From a bacterium (lineage in GTDB: Bacteria; Fidelibacterota; Marinisomatia; Marinisomatales; JAHJCW01): a stretch of 32,294 bases of DNA. Position numbers and translations under genes: made by a program. The stretch is taken from assembly GCA_030606865.1 (NCBI GenBank), contig JAUWFQ010000009.1, positions 1-32,294 on the forward strand. The letters are read 5' to 3'. Shown piece by piece: positions 19,614 to 29,151 of this stretch (position 1 is its first letter; each line of letters opens with the position of its first letter). The notes under the pieces are model-generated. The model was not told the DNA's origin, did no database searches, and saw only the letters and a list, made by a program, of their open reading frames with translations.

Positions 19614-20567
19614 ATGATTATGAAAAACAGTAAATTAAAAATATTTGCCGGTCGTAGTAATCCCGAACTGGCTAAAAAAATAGCTGAAAATATTGGGAAG
19701 CCATTAGGTGAAATGTCTATAAAGACATTTGCCGATGGTGAAATATGGGTAAAATTTGAGGAAAATATTCGCGGTCGTGATGTTTATCTCATTCAGTCGA
19801 CAAATAGTCCTGCTGAAAATATCATTGAGCTAACGCTAATGATTGATGCGGCAGTTAGGGCATCAGCAGAACGCGTAACAGTTGTTATCCCGTATTTTGG
19901 TTACAGTAGGCAGGATAGAAAAGACAAACCACGTGTTCCTATTTCAGCCCGTGTCATGGTTGACATATTCTCTGTGATGGGAGTAAGTAGGATTATCTCA
20001 ATGGATTTACACTCAACTCAGATTCAAGGTTTTGCCAAGGTTCCATTTGATGCATTGTATAGCAGATTGGTTCTATTGGAGGAGATTAATGTGATTGGTT
20101 TAGATCCTGAAAAAACGGTGGTATTGTCTCCGGATGTAGGATCAGCTGCAATGAGTCAGGCTTATGCAAAGCGACTTGGCATGAATTTCGCACTAATTGA
20201 GAAACGGCGTATCGGTCATAATCGCTCAAAAGCAGTGCATTTAATTGGTGAACTTAAAAACCAACATGTCTTGATTATAGATGACATCATAGATACAGCC
20301 GGTACGGCTATAAATGCCGCTAATAAAGCGATGGAAAATGGTGCGCTTTCTGTAAGTATGGTAGGAACACATGCATTACTATCAGGCGATGCTGTTGAGA
20401 GATTGAAAAAATCGCCGATTTGCAGATTTATATTTACTGATACAGTTATAATTCCAAAAGAAAAATTATTACCAAATACTACTATAATATCGGTAGGAAA
20501 AATTTTCGCTGAGGCGATAAGTAGGATTCATAGTGGTAAATCCGTTAGTGAATTATTTAAATTTTAA
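19614..20567 (+). CDS. prs: ribose-phosphate pyrophosphokinase (PRPP synthetase); start may be ATG at 19620
   Basis: KLKIFAGRSNPELAKKIAENIG, FADGEIWVKFEENIRGRDVYLIQS, YSRQDRKDKPRVPISA, VLIIDDIIDTAGT. Confidence 0.98.
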   Translation: MIMKNSKLKIFAGRSNPELAKKIAENIGKPLGEMSIKTFADGEIWVKFEENIRGRDVYLIQSTNSPAENIIELTLMIDAAVRASAERVTVVIPYFGYSRQDRKDKPRVPISARVMVDIFSVMGVSRIISMDLHSTQIQGFAKVPFDALYSRLVLLEEINVIGLDPEKTVVLSPDVGSAAMSQAYAKRLGMNFALIEKRRIGHNRSKAVHLIGELKNQHVLIIDDIIDTAGTAINAANKAMENGALSVSMVGTHALLSGDAVERLKKSPICRFIFTDTVIIPKEKLLPNTTIISVGKIFAEAISRIHSGKSVSELFKF

Positions 20568-20585
20568 TGTAAAGGAGTTATTTAA

Positions 20586-21269
20586 ATGGCACAATACGAA
20601 AAACTGGAAGTCATGAAACGTGAACAACCCGGTTCACAAGCAGCAAGAGCATTACGCAAGGAAGGTATAATTCCTGTCAATTTTTATTATACCGGTGAAG
20701 ACAATATAAATTTAGCAATAGATAAAAAAGTATTTAGAAAGGTGATCCATTCTGGACATCATATTTTTGAAGTTGAATTAAACGATAAGACGCAATATGT
20801 GATGATTAAAGAAGTGCAATATCATCCGGTAAGTGATGAAATAATTCACATTGATTTAATGCGTGTTCGCAGAGATGAAAAAATAACTATTTCTGTTCCA
20901 ATTGTTTTGGAAGGAACAGCTCGAGGGGTTAAAGAAGGTGGTATATTGACACAAAATCTAAATACAATAGAAATCAGTTGTTTACCTTCTGATGTCCCGG
21001 AGCATATTGTGGTTGATGTGACAGATTTTGAGATGAATCATGTCATGAATGTTGGTGAGCTTAAAGTCGACGAGAAGATCGAGATCATGATAGCCGAAGA
21101 TATGGATGTATTAGCTATCATTCCTCCGAGAGAAGAATCGCTTGAACCTGAGATACCAACTGAAGAAGAAATGGCTGAGGCAGAAGCAGTTGAAGAAGAG
21201 GTTGCTGAAGGAGAACCTGCTAAGGAAGCTGTTGAAGAAGAAACTACAGAAGCCGAAGGAAAAGAGTAA
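20586..21269 (+). CDS. rplY: 50S ribosomal protein bL25/general stress protein Ctc, with acidic C-terminal tail
   Basis: GSQAARALRKEGIIPVNFY, HIDLMRVRRDEKITISVPIVLEGTARGVKEGGILTQ; C-terminal EEEMAEAEAVEEEVAEGEPAKEAVEEETTEAEGKE; SD AAAGGAG. Confidence 0.96.
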   Translation: MAQYEKLEVMKREQPGSQAARALRKEGIIPVNFYYTGEDNINLAIDKKVFRKVIHSGHHIFEVELNDKTQYVMIKEVQYHPVSDEIIHIDLMRVRRDEKITISVPIVLEGTARGVKEGGILTQNLNTIEISCLPSDVPEHIVVDVTDFEMNHVMNVGELKVDEKIEIMIAEDMDVLAIIPPREESLEPEIPTEEEMAEAEAVEEEVAEGEPAKEAVEEETTEAEGKE

Positions 21270-21280
21270 GCTAACGGTTA

Positions 21281-21868
21281 GTGATGGTTGTGTTTGTAGG
21301 TCTCGGAAATATTGGTAATGAATATTCATCAACTAAGCATAATGCTGGTTTCTGGGTGGTTAATGAACTTGCGAAACGTATGAATATTTCATTTAAACCC
21401 GGCAAAGGTGATTATGTATATGCTGAAGATCGTAACAAAGATATTATTCTGATAAAGCCCACAACAGGAATGAATCGTAGTGGGCTTGCAGTTCGGCAGG
21501 CGTTAGATAAGTGGAATATTGAATTGGAAAACTTATATCTAATTGTTGATGATGTTGATTTAAACTTGGGAACATTGCGTATACGTCCGAGGGGCGGTGA
21601 TGGATGCCATCGTGGAATGGAATCAGTTATTTATCAGTTAAATGAAAATCAATTTCCGCGTATTCGCTTTGGCATAAAAGCTGGTGATCATAAAAGACCT
21701 GCTGAAAAATATGTGTTAAAATCCTTTAGAAAACAAGATCAGCAATATGCCGAAGAAATGGTGCAACAAGCAGCAGATGCAGCGATGAGCATCCTTAACA
21801 ATGGAATTAACGCAACAATGAATAAATTCAATCGAATTGAAAAAACCGAAGAGGTAATTAATGGATAA
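21281..21868 (+). CDS. pth: peptidyl-tRNA hydrolase
   Basis: [66 protein letters not shown]. Confidence 0.98.
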   Translation: MMVVFVGLGNIGNEYSSTKHNAGFWVVNELAKRMNISFKPGKGDYVYAEDRNKDIILIKPTTGMNRSGLAVRQALDKWNIELENLYLIVDDVDLNLGTLRIRPRGGDGCHRGMESVIYQLNENQFPRIRFGIKAGDHKRPAEKYVLKSFRKQDQQYAEEMVQQAADAAMSILNNGINATMNKFNRIEKTEEVING

Positions 21869-24050
21869 TGTGAATGTGATTTATTTGGTAATTCTTTCAG
21901 GTATTATAGCTTTGCTATATAGCTTTTGGAAGACAAGGTGGATTAATAAACAGGACGAAGGCACTGATACTATGAAAATGATCGGGCGAAGTATCGCCGA
22001 GGGAGCGATGTCTTTTTTAAAAGCAGAGTACAAGATATTATCAATATTCGTGTTGGCGGTGGCTCTTTTGTTGGGTTTTGTAAATTATGGAAAAGCGGAC
22101 TCCAGCGTTTTGATATCCTTATCTTTTGTTGTTGGTGCATTAGCCTCGGGACTGGCAGGTTTCATCGGGATGAAAGTTGCGACCAAAGCTAATAATCGTA
22201 CGACCCATGCAGCAAGAACCAGTTTAACAAAAGGTTTAGAAGTGGCATTTGTTGGCGGTTCTGTAATGGGATTAAGCGTTGTGGGCTTAGGAGTAATTGG
22301 CCTTGGAAGTTTGTTTCTTTTTTACCAATCACATTTTGATAATATTATTACTGTTTTAAATGTTATTTCAGGATTCTCTTTAGGTGCATCTTCTATAGCT
22401 TTGTTTGCACGTGTAAGTGGCGGAATTTATACTAAAGCTGCGGATGTCGGCGCTGATTTGGTTGGTAAAGTTGAGGCAGGAATACCGGAGGATCATCCCT
22501 TAAATCCTGCAACAATTGCAGATAATGTTGGTGACAATGTTGGTGATGTAGCAGGTATGGGCGCTGATTTATTTGAATCTTATGTTGGGTCAATTATTGG
22601 TTCTATGATTTTGGGTGCAAGTATATTAGTAACCGGTAAATTTGATTTAAACTTTATTTTGCTTCCGTTATTATTGGCTGGTGCTGGTGTAATTGTTTCA
22701 ATAATTGGTACATTTTTAGTTTCCGTTAAGGAGGGTGGCAATCCTCAAAAGGGATTAAATCGCGGGCATTTTGGTTCATCTGCCATTATGGTAGTTGTAA
22801 TGTATTTTATAATCAATGCTATCTTGCCTAACAATTTTGTTCTAGGCAGTGTCGGGTATACAAGTTTAGGTGTTTTCTTTGCAACCTTGGTTGGTTTAGC
22901 CGCGGGTATTGGAATTGGTACAGTAACTGAATTCTATACAGGAATAGACACTAAACCGGTAAGATCAATTAGCAAACAATCTTTAACCGGTGCAGCAACA
23001 AATATTATTGCAGGGTTGGGTGTTGGAATGCAATCAACAGCAATTCCTACTTTGATTATCGCAATTGCTATAATGACGTCTTACTATTTTGCTGGATTGT
23101 ATGGAATTGCAATGGCTGCTTTAGGAATGTTAGCTAACACTGGAATCCAATTAGCAATAGATGCGTATGGTCCAATTTCTGACAATGCCGGAGGCATCGC
23201 TGAAATGGCGGAATTACCTAAAGAAGTACGTAGTCGTACCGATAAATTAGATGCAGTTGGTAACACCACCGCAGCTATTGGTAAAGGATTTGCAATTGGT
23301 TCCGCTGCCTTGACAGCACTTGCTCTTTTCGCCGCATTTCGCACATCAGTATTTGTTACTCGTATTGCGGCAGGAATTGAAGAAGGTGCAGCTGTGGTGA
23401 ATATTGATGTAACAAATGCCAGCGTAATGGCAGGACTTTTTGTTGGAGCGATGTTACCTTTCCTTTTTTCATCGCTTGCGATGGGTGCCGTTGGGCGAGC
23501 TGCAATGGCTATGATTGAAGAAGTGCGCAGACAATTCAAAGAAATTCCGGAGTTAGCTGCAGCATTAAAAATCATGAAAAAATATGATTCGGATATGGAC
23601 AAAGCAAATGCAGAAGAAAAAAAGGTTTTCCAAAATGCATTGACAAAAGCTGACCATAGTAAATGTGTGGAAATTTCCACCACAGCGGCTATACGAGAAA
23701 TGGTATTACCGGGATTACTGGCAATATTAACCCCGGTAGCTGTAGGATTCATTTTCGGAGCAGAAATATTAGGTGGTTTATTAGCCGGAGTAACTGTTTC
23801 CGGTGTGTTAATGGCAATATTTCAATCCAATGCCGGTGGCGCTTTGGATAATGCTAAAAAATTGTTTGAAGAAGGTGTTGAAATTAACGGACAAAAATAT
23901 TTTAAAGGTTCGGAAGCACATAAAGCTGCTGTAGTTGGAGATACTGTTGGAGATCCTTTTAAAGATACATCCGGACCATCGTTAAATATATTAATAAAAT
24001 TAATGTCAGTGGTGTCATTAGTAATTGCGCCATTGATTGCTATGGTATAG
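21861..24050 (+). CDS. hppA: membrane-bound ion-translocating pyrophosphatase, K+-dependent type by motif
   Basis: [103 protein letters not shown]. Confidence 0.98.
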   Translation: MDNVNVIYLVILSGIIALLYSFWKTRWINKQDEGTDTMKMIGRSIAEGAMSFLKAEYKILSIFVLAVALLLGFVNYGKADSSVLISLSFVVGALASGLAGFIGMKVATKANNRTTHAARTSLTKGLEVAFVGGSVMGLSVVGLGVIGLGSLFLFYQSHFDNIITVLNVISGFSLGASSIALFARVSGGIYTKAADVGADLVGKVEAGIPEDHPLNPATIADNVGDNVGDVAGMGADLFESYVGSIIGSMILGASILVTGKFDLNFILLPLLLAGAGVIVSIIGTFLVSVKEGGNPQKGLNRGHFGSSAIMVVVMYFIINAILPNNFVLGSVGYTSLGVFFATLVGLAAGIGIGTVTEFYTGIDTKPVRSISKQSLTGAATNIIAGLGVGMQSTAIPTLIIAIAIMTSYYFAGLYGIAMAALGMLANTGIQLAIDAYGPISDNAGGIAEMAELPKEVRSRTDKLDAVGNTTAAIGKGFAIGSAALTALALFAAFRTSVFVTRIAAGIEEGAAVVNIDVTNASVMAGLFVGAMLPFLFSSLAMGAVGRAAMAMIEEVRRQFKEIPELAAALKIMKKYDSDMDKANAEEKKVFQNALTKADHSKCVEISTTAAIREMVLPGLLAILTPVAVGFIFGAEILGGLLAGVTVSGVLMAIFQSNAGGALDNAKKLFEEGVEINGQKYFKGSEAHKAAVVGDTVGDPFKDTSGPSLNILIKLMSVVSLVIAPLIAMV

Positions 24051-24073
24051 CGACTTTAGACGAAGGAGAATAA

Positions 24074-24577
24074 ATGAGATATTACGAATTATTGTATATT
24101 GTTAATCCAAATTTAGAAAACGATAGAGTAAAAAACATTATTGACGAGATTGGCAAGGAGGTTAACAAATATAAAGTTTCAATCATCAATCATAACCTGT
24201 GGGGAAAAAAACGATTAGCCTATCCGATCAATAAAAATAAATATGGAATATATTTATTACTGCAATTCAGTGCGGAACAGTTTGATTTTTTAAAGGACTT
24301 TGAGCGGTTTCTAATACTTAATAAATCAGTAATTCGACATCAACTCGTAAGATTGGATGAAGAGCCGGCTAAGGTGGAAAATGTTGAACCCGTTATTGCC
24401 GATAAAGATTCATTGAAAGATGAAGGTTCCGAAATACCGAATGACGATACCAAAGTCGACCTTAAGGATGCTGAGGATACAGTGGAGACAAAGGATAAAG
24501 AGAGTACAGTGGACGCGGAGAATGTTGATGTAGAAGAATCTGAAGCCAAACAAGAAATCAAAGAGGAAAACGAATAA
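24074..24577 (+). CDS. rpsF: 30S ribosomal protein bS6 with long acidic C-terminal extension
   Basis: [26 protein letters not shown]...[23 protein letters not shown]; followed by rpsR and rplI; SD GAAGGAG. Confidence 0.96.
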   Translation: MRYYELLYIVNPNLENDRVKNIIDEIGKEVNKYKVSIINHNLWGKKRLAYPINKNKYGIYLLLQFSAEQFDFLKDFERFLILNKSVIRHQLVRLDEEPAKVENVEPVIADKDSLKDEGSEIPNDDTKVDLKDAEDTVETKDKESTVDAENVDVEESEAKQEIKEENE

Positions 24578-24807
24578 TGACATTTACAACTAAGAAAAAG
24601 TATTGCTACTTTAAAGAAAACGGTATCACGTTTATTGATTATAAAGATGTAAGGTTGCTTAGAAGATTTATAACAGAACAGGGGAAAATTATTCCTCGAA
24701 GGGTAACGGGTTCCAGCGCCAAAATGCATCGCCAGTTAGTGCGGGCGATTAAACAATCCCGTAATATTGCCTTAATGCCATTTACAAGCAGTAGTGCTGA
24801 CGGCTAA
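24577..24807 (+). CDS. rpsR: 30S ribosomal protein bS18
   Basis: [56 protein letters not shown] junction with rpsF. Confidence 0.98.
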   Translation: MTFTTKKKYCYFKENGITFIDYKDVRLLRRFITEQGKIIPRRVTGSSAKMHRQLVRAIKQSRNIALMPFTSSSADG

Positions 24808-24843
24808 ATTGGCTTATAAACCGTTAAAATATAGGATTTCAAA

Positions 24844-25287
24844 ATGGATGTAATATTATTAAAAGATGTTGAAGGATTAGGCTTGGCAGGTGATATTGTA
24901 AATGTCAAACCTGGTTATGCTAGGAATTATTTGGCACCATTGGGATTGGCCTTAAGAGCTTCAAAACGTAACTTAGCAGTAGCGGAGGAGAAGAAAAATG
25001 TCGCAAGGGCGCGAAAAGAACGCGTAAATATAGCAAATCAAGAGTTGGCAGAGTCCCTCGTAAAAATAGAATTAACAATCGAGATGCAAGTAGGTGAGGA
25101 AGAAAAACTATTTGGCTCGGTTACAACACAGGATATACATAAGGCTTTATTGGAAAAAGAATTAGATATTGATCGACATATGATTTTACTTGATGAGCCA
25201 ATAAAAGCATTGGGTGTGTATAACATACTAATTAGAGTATCAGATGAGTTACAGCCCGGGATAAAATTATACGTAATTAAAGCTTAA
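24844..25287 (+). CDS. rplI: 50S ribosomal protein bL9
   Basis: MDVILLKDVEGLGLAGDIVNVKPGYARNYLAPLGLALRAS, LFGSVTTQDIHKAL. Confidence 0.98.
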   Translation: MDVILLKDVEGLGLAGDIVNVKPGYARNYLAPLGLALRASKRNLAVAEEKKNVARARKERVNIANQELAESLVKIELTIEMQVGEEEKLFGSVTTQDIHKALLEKELDIDRHMILLDEPIKALGVYNILIRVSDELQPGIKLYVIKA

Positions 25288-25303
25288 AATTTTACCCACT
25301 CCC

Positions 25304-25350
25304 ATAATAATCCCACTGAAAAGGTGAAACCTTTTCAGTGGGATTATTAT
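25304..25350. terminator. strong hairpin downstream of rplI, probable transcription terminator
   Basis: ATAATAATCCCACTGAAAAGG-tgaaa-CCTTTTCAGTGGGATTATTAT: 21-bp perfect stem, 5-nt loop. No long U-tract follows. Confidence 0.75.
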
Positions 25351-25472
25351 TCATTATCAATTAAATAGTGCTAAAAAATATAATTACTAAAATGATTTTT
25401 AGCTAACTATTGATCAGATTATTTAATAATTGTATTGCTACAAGCGCTATCAATAATCTATTTTTAAGTATC

Positions 25473-27692
25473 ATGTTTGTAGATGTTGCCTTTCCTATAT
25501 CACAATATCAGGTTTTTACTTATAGAATTCCTAAACAATTTGCCGAAGTTGTAAGTGTTGGAGTGCGTGTTCGCGCACCGATAGGCAAACGTATTCTCTC
25601 GGGTATCATAGTTAAGATAACAAAAGACACATCTTTTACCGGCAAAATAAGAAAGATATCGGAGGTGATTGATGGTACCCCATTACTTGATGAATCTCTA
25701 TGGCAATTGATGCAATGGATCAGCAATTATTACATAACACCGCTTGGTAAAGCAGCGACGGTAATCCCTGCCAATTTATCCATCAAATATAAACCACAAG
25801 AACGATGGATGGTGCAAGCAAAACAAATGGGAAAAATTGAAGAAGATTTAGAAAAGAGCGCTCCCGCACAGGCAAACGTTCTGAATAAATTAATGGAGCA
25901 TAAAGAACCAATCCCAATTACTGACTTCAATAAATTAGTTGCAAGCCCATTAACAGTTTGTAAAGGTTTAGAGAAAAAGGGATTAGTGAAATTGTTTAAA
26001 GAGGCATCTACTCCTATTACGAGCAATTTTGAATTTGATCCCATTCATAAAGAAATATATTTTTCAGATACTCAAGTCGCAGCTATCAACAAAATTCAAA
26101 AATATATAAAAGAGAAAAAATATAGTGGCATGTTATTGCATGGAGTTACTGGTAGTGGAAAAACAGAAGTATATATTAAAATTGCACAGGACATATTAGA
26201 ACAAGGCAAATCAATTATTATATTATTACCGGAAATTGCTTTAACGCCACAAATAGCGGGACGTTTCCGAGCAGTTTTTGGTGATAAGGTAGGCTTATGG
26301 CATTCAAAATTGACCGGAGCAGCACGAGCTTTTACGTGGACAAATATTTGTAGCGGAAAATATAGAGTTGTCGTAGGCGCTCGTAGCGCGATATTTGCTC
26401 CATTAAAAAATTTAGGTTTGGTTGTTGTGGACGAAGAACAGGAGACGTCATATAAACAAGAAGCACCCGATCCACGCTATCATGCGCGAGATGTTGCTTT
26501 AATGCGTGGCAAACTCCAAAATGCAGCAGTGATTTTAGTTAGCGCAACACCAAGTCTTGAGAGCTATTATAATCGAATAATGGGGAAACTTGATTATTGT
26601 TATTTACCGGAGAGATTTAATGATGCCGCCTACCCGATTGTAATGGTAGTTGATATGATTAAAGAACAGGAAGAGACAGGCAAAATTGGGCAAATATTGT
26701 CAAGTTCCTTGCAGCAAAAAATTGAACAGAGATTAAAGAATAAGGAACAAATAATATTATTGCAAAATCGTCGCGGGTACGCCCCGATTTATCGCTGCCG
26801 AGATTGTGGAGAAATGATTATTTGTCCAACTTGCAGTATACCACTCACCTATCATCGTGTAGGAGAAAATTTACAGTGTCATTTTTGCGGATACTTACAA
26901 ACAAAAATCCCGCAGCAGTGCAGTCATTGTAATAGCAGTAATCTAGCGCTATCTGGAACCGGAACGCAAAAGGTGGAAGATATTATTAGTGATACATTTC
27001 CGAATGCAAAAATCGCACGTTTGGACATGGATACAACGAGATTGGGCAAAGCTCTAACTAATACTTTAACCAAATTTAAAGATGGTAAAATTGACATATT
27101 ATTAGGCACACAGATGATTGCCAAAGGACTTGATTTTGATAATGTTACATTAGTTGGTATCATTAACGCTGATACGGGTTTATTTCTACCGGATTTTCGT
27201 TCTGGGGAAAGATCATTTCAATTGATATATCAAGCATCCGGACGTTCGGGGAGAAGAAAGAAACAAGGCGAAGTTGTTATTCAAACATATAATGCAGACA
27301 ATCCTGTTATCCGATATGCCGCAAGATTGGATTTAAAGAAATATTACAATATTATGATTGGAGAAAGAAAAGAACTGAATTATCCGCCTTTTAACTGGCT
27401 TGCCAAAGCTGAATTTACAGGAGTTAAAAAAAGTATTGTTGACAAAACTGCTAATGCGATAAGAAATAGTTTTCAAAAGAAATTTAAAGGTATGGAAATT
27501 CTAGGTCCGGCTTGGTGTTATCGAGAACGCTTAAGAGGCAAATATAGAATGCAGATAGTGTTTAAGTCATCAAAGGAAACAGATCCAAACGGTAGAAAAT
27601 TACATCAATATTTAAAGAATAATTTGTTAAATAAAAAGATTGGAAGCGCTGTAAAAATTAATATAGATATTGATCCGGTATCTTTGCTATGA
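25473..27692 (+). CDS. priA: primosomal protein N' (replication restart helicase)
   Basis: ORF 25410..27692; ATG at 25473 gives MFVDVAFPISQYQVFTYRIP. LLHGVTGSGKTEVYIKIAQ, VVDEEQETSYKQE, SATPSLESYY, CRDCGEMIICPTCSIPLTYH zinc motifs, GTQMIAKGLDFDNVTLVG. Confidence 0.97.
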   Translation: MFVDVAFPISQYQVFTYRIPKQFAEVVSVGVRVRAPIGKRILSGIIVKITKDTSFTGKIRKISEVIDGTPLLDESLWQLMQWISNYYITPLGKAATVIPANLSIKYKPQERWMVQAKQMGKIEEDLEKSAPAQANVLNKLMEHKEPIPITDFNKLVASPLTVCKGLEKKGLVKLFKEASTPITSNFEFDPIHKEIYFSDTQVAAINKIQKYIKEKKYSGMLLHGVTGSGKTEVYIKIAQDILEQGKSIIILLPEIALTPQIAGRFRAVFGDKVGLWHSKLTGAARAFTWTNICSGKYRVVVGARSAIFAPLKNLGLVVVDEEQETSYKQEAPDPRYHARDVALMRGKLQNAAVILVSATPSLESYYNRIMGKLDYCYLPERFNDAAYPIVMVVDMIKEQEETGKIGQILSSSLQQKIEQRLKNKEQIILLQNRRGYAPIYRCRDCGEMIICPTCSIPLTYHRVGENLQCHFCGYLQTKIPQQCSHCNSSNLALSGTGTQKVEDIISDTFPNAKIARLDMDTTRLGKALTNTLTKFKDGKIDILLGTQMIAKGLDFDNVTLVGIINADTGLFLPDFRSGERSFQLIYQASGRSGRRKKQGEVVIQTYNADNPVIRYAARLDLKKYYNIMIGERKELNYPPFNWLAKAEFTGVKKSIVDKTANAIRNSFQKKFKGMEILGPAWCYRERLRGKYRMQIVFKSSKETDPNGRKLHQYLKNNLLNKKIGSAVKINIDIDPVSLL

Positions 27693-28588
27693 TAAAAAAA
27701 ACTTTATTTCTATTAATAATATTTAGTTTCGGTTTTTCACAAACAACGCTCTATGGATTAGATGGTTGGTATCATATTAGCGCTGTTGCAACAGCCGGTG
27801 GGGCGGGAGCTGTGCCGAGTCCGGATAGTGATAGAATTAATCCGGCTGGTCTATCCATGCTGCCTAAACAAATTCAATTAAATATAATCAAATATCCGGC
27901 AGGGATAAGCGCCCAAAGCGCGATGTTTGTTAAGGCACTGAACAACTCTAATGTTGGGATAGGATTAAAACATTTAAGCTACGGCGAATTTATTTCAACA
28001 AATGAAGACGGAATCGAGAATGGAACTTACACTGCGGGTGACACATGGTTAAGCGCTGCTTGGGCACGAAATAATCAAAATATAAATTGGGGAGTTACCG
28101 GTGGAATATTTCTTAGCAATTTAGAATCGTATAACGCTGCAGCGATAGTTTTTTCAACCGGTGTTTTATATAATTATGCAAAAAATGATATACGGATTGG
28201 AATCAGTTTATCAAATTTTGGTGTATTCGTTACACGTTACACCGAGCAGAAAGAAAAACTGCCTACCAAGATTATTCTAAGCGCAAGTAAAGGTCTTGCT
28301 CATCTGCCTTTAGATTTGAATATTGATATTGGATTTAGTTCAATTAATAAAAATACTTATTGGCGATTTGGCGGTATTTTTGCGCTACCTTATAATTTGC
28401 AATTAACCTTTGGTGTGAATTCTAATAATATAACACAAAGAATAGAAAATAATTTAGCCAAGAGTTTCCTAGGTAGTAGTGGGTTGGGAATTACATATAT
28501 ACATAAGCAATATTCAATTGAAATTGGTGGTTATTCTTATGGAACCGGTAGCTGGATTTACGGTACGGGTTTTAATATTAAATTATAA
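27689..28588 (+). CDS. PorV/PorQ-like outer-membrane beta-barrel protein (T9SS-associated family)
   Basis: Signal peptide MIKKTLFLLIIFSFGFSQ; GGAGAVPSPDSDRINPAGLS and GIGLKHLSYGEFISTNEDGIENGTYTAGDTWLS resemble PorQ (GLKYINYG.F..TDE.G...G.F.A); aromatic beta-barrel-type C-terminus. Confidence 0.65.
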   Translation: MIKKTLFLLIIFSFGFSQTTLYGLDGWYHISAVATAGGAGAVPSPDSDRINPAGLSMLPKQIQLNIIKYPAGISAQSAMFVKALNNSNVGIGLKHLSYGEFISTNEDGIENGTYTAGDTWLSAAWARNNQNINWGVTGGIFLSNLESYNAAAIVFSTGVLYNYAKNDIRIGISLSNFGVFVTRYTEQKEKLPTKIILSASKGLAHLPLDLNIDIGFSSINKNTYWRFGGIFALPYNLQLTFGVNSNNITQRIENNLAKSFLGSSGLGITYIHKQYSIEIGGYSYGTGSWIYGTGFNIKL

Positions 28589-28680
28589 ATATATCAAGCA
28601 TTAATATTTTTAAGTATTATTCAAATATATATTAAATAATTCTTGTATTAATTAATATATTCTTAATATATTTATCTATT

Positions 28681-29142
28681 ATGTTAGATAAAGTTAATAT
28701 TGAAATACTAAATTTACTTCAACAAAATGCGCGTATGAGTGCTAGTGAAATTGCTTCTGAGGTTAGACTATCCGTACCTGCAGCTGCTGAAAGAATAAAA
28801 AAGTTAGTTGAATCTAAACTAATTACAGGATTTTATACTAAACTTAATGCCAAAGAATTAGGCTTTGATCTGTGTGCTTTTATCGCTGTTGTTAGCGCAT
28901 CTTCAGATCATTACCAGGATATAATTAATAAAGCGAAAAAAAATAGATTCGTTTTGGAATGCCACTCGGTAACTGGAGAAGGCAGTCATCTATTAAAGAT
29001 ACAAGTAAAAAATTCTACCGAACTCGAAAAACTGTTAAGCAAAATTCAATCTTGGCCCGGAGTAATTAGAACGCATACAATGTTAGTATTATCAACTTTT
29101 AAAGAAACAACAGATATTGATTTAGAGGAACTGACTCATTAA
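28681..29142 (+). CDS. Lrp/AsnC family transcriptional regulator
   Basis: MLDKVNIEILNLLQQNARMSASEIASEVRLSVPAAAERIKKLVESKLITGFYTKLN plus RAM domain. Confidence 0.95.
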   Translation: MLDKVNIEILNLLQQNARMSASEIASEVRLSVPAAAERIKKLVESKLITGFYTKLNAKELGFDLCAFIAVVSASSDHYQDIINKAKKNRFVLECHSVTGEGSHLLKIQVKNSTELEKLLSKIQSWPGVIRTHTMLVLSTFKETTDIDLEELTH

Positions 29143-29151
29143 GGAACTATA

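Noticed and set aside
19355-19615. 86-aa minus-strand ORF MLGSRDSNPDRQDQNL...
   Set aside because: Antisense of tRNA-Gln plus the ispE 3' end; the SRDSNPD start is the usual translation artefact of a tRNA T arm.
23084-23752. 222-aa minus-strand ORF inside hppA
   Set aside because: Fully antisense to conserved hppA coding sequence; low-complexity Ala/Ile/Pro-rich product typical of shadow ORFs.
28623-28673. AT-rich inverted repeat AAATATATATTAA...TTAATATATTT as an Lrp operator
   Set aside because: The spacer is almost pure A/T, so such symmetry is expected by chance; not reported as a feature without binding data.
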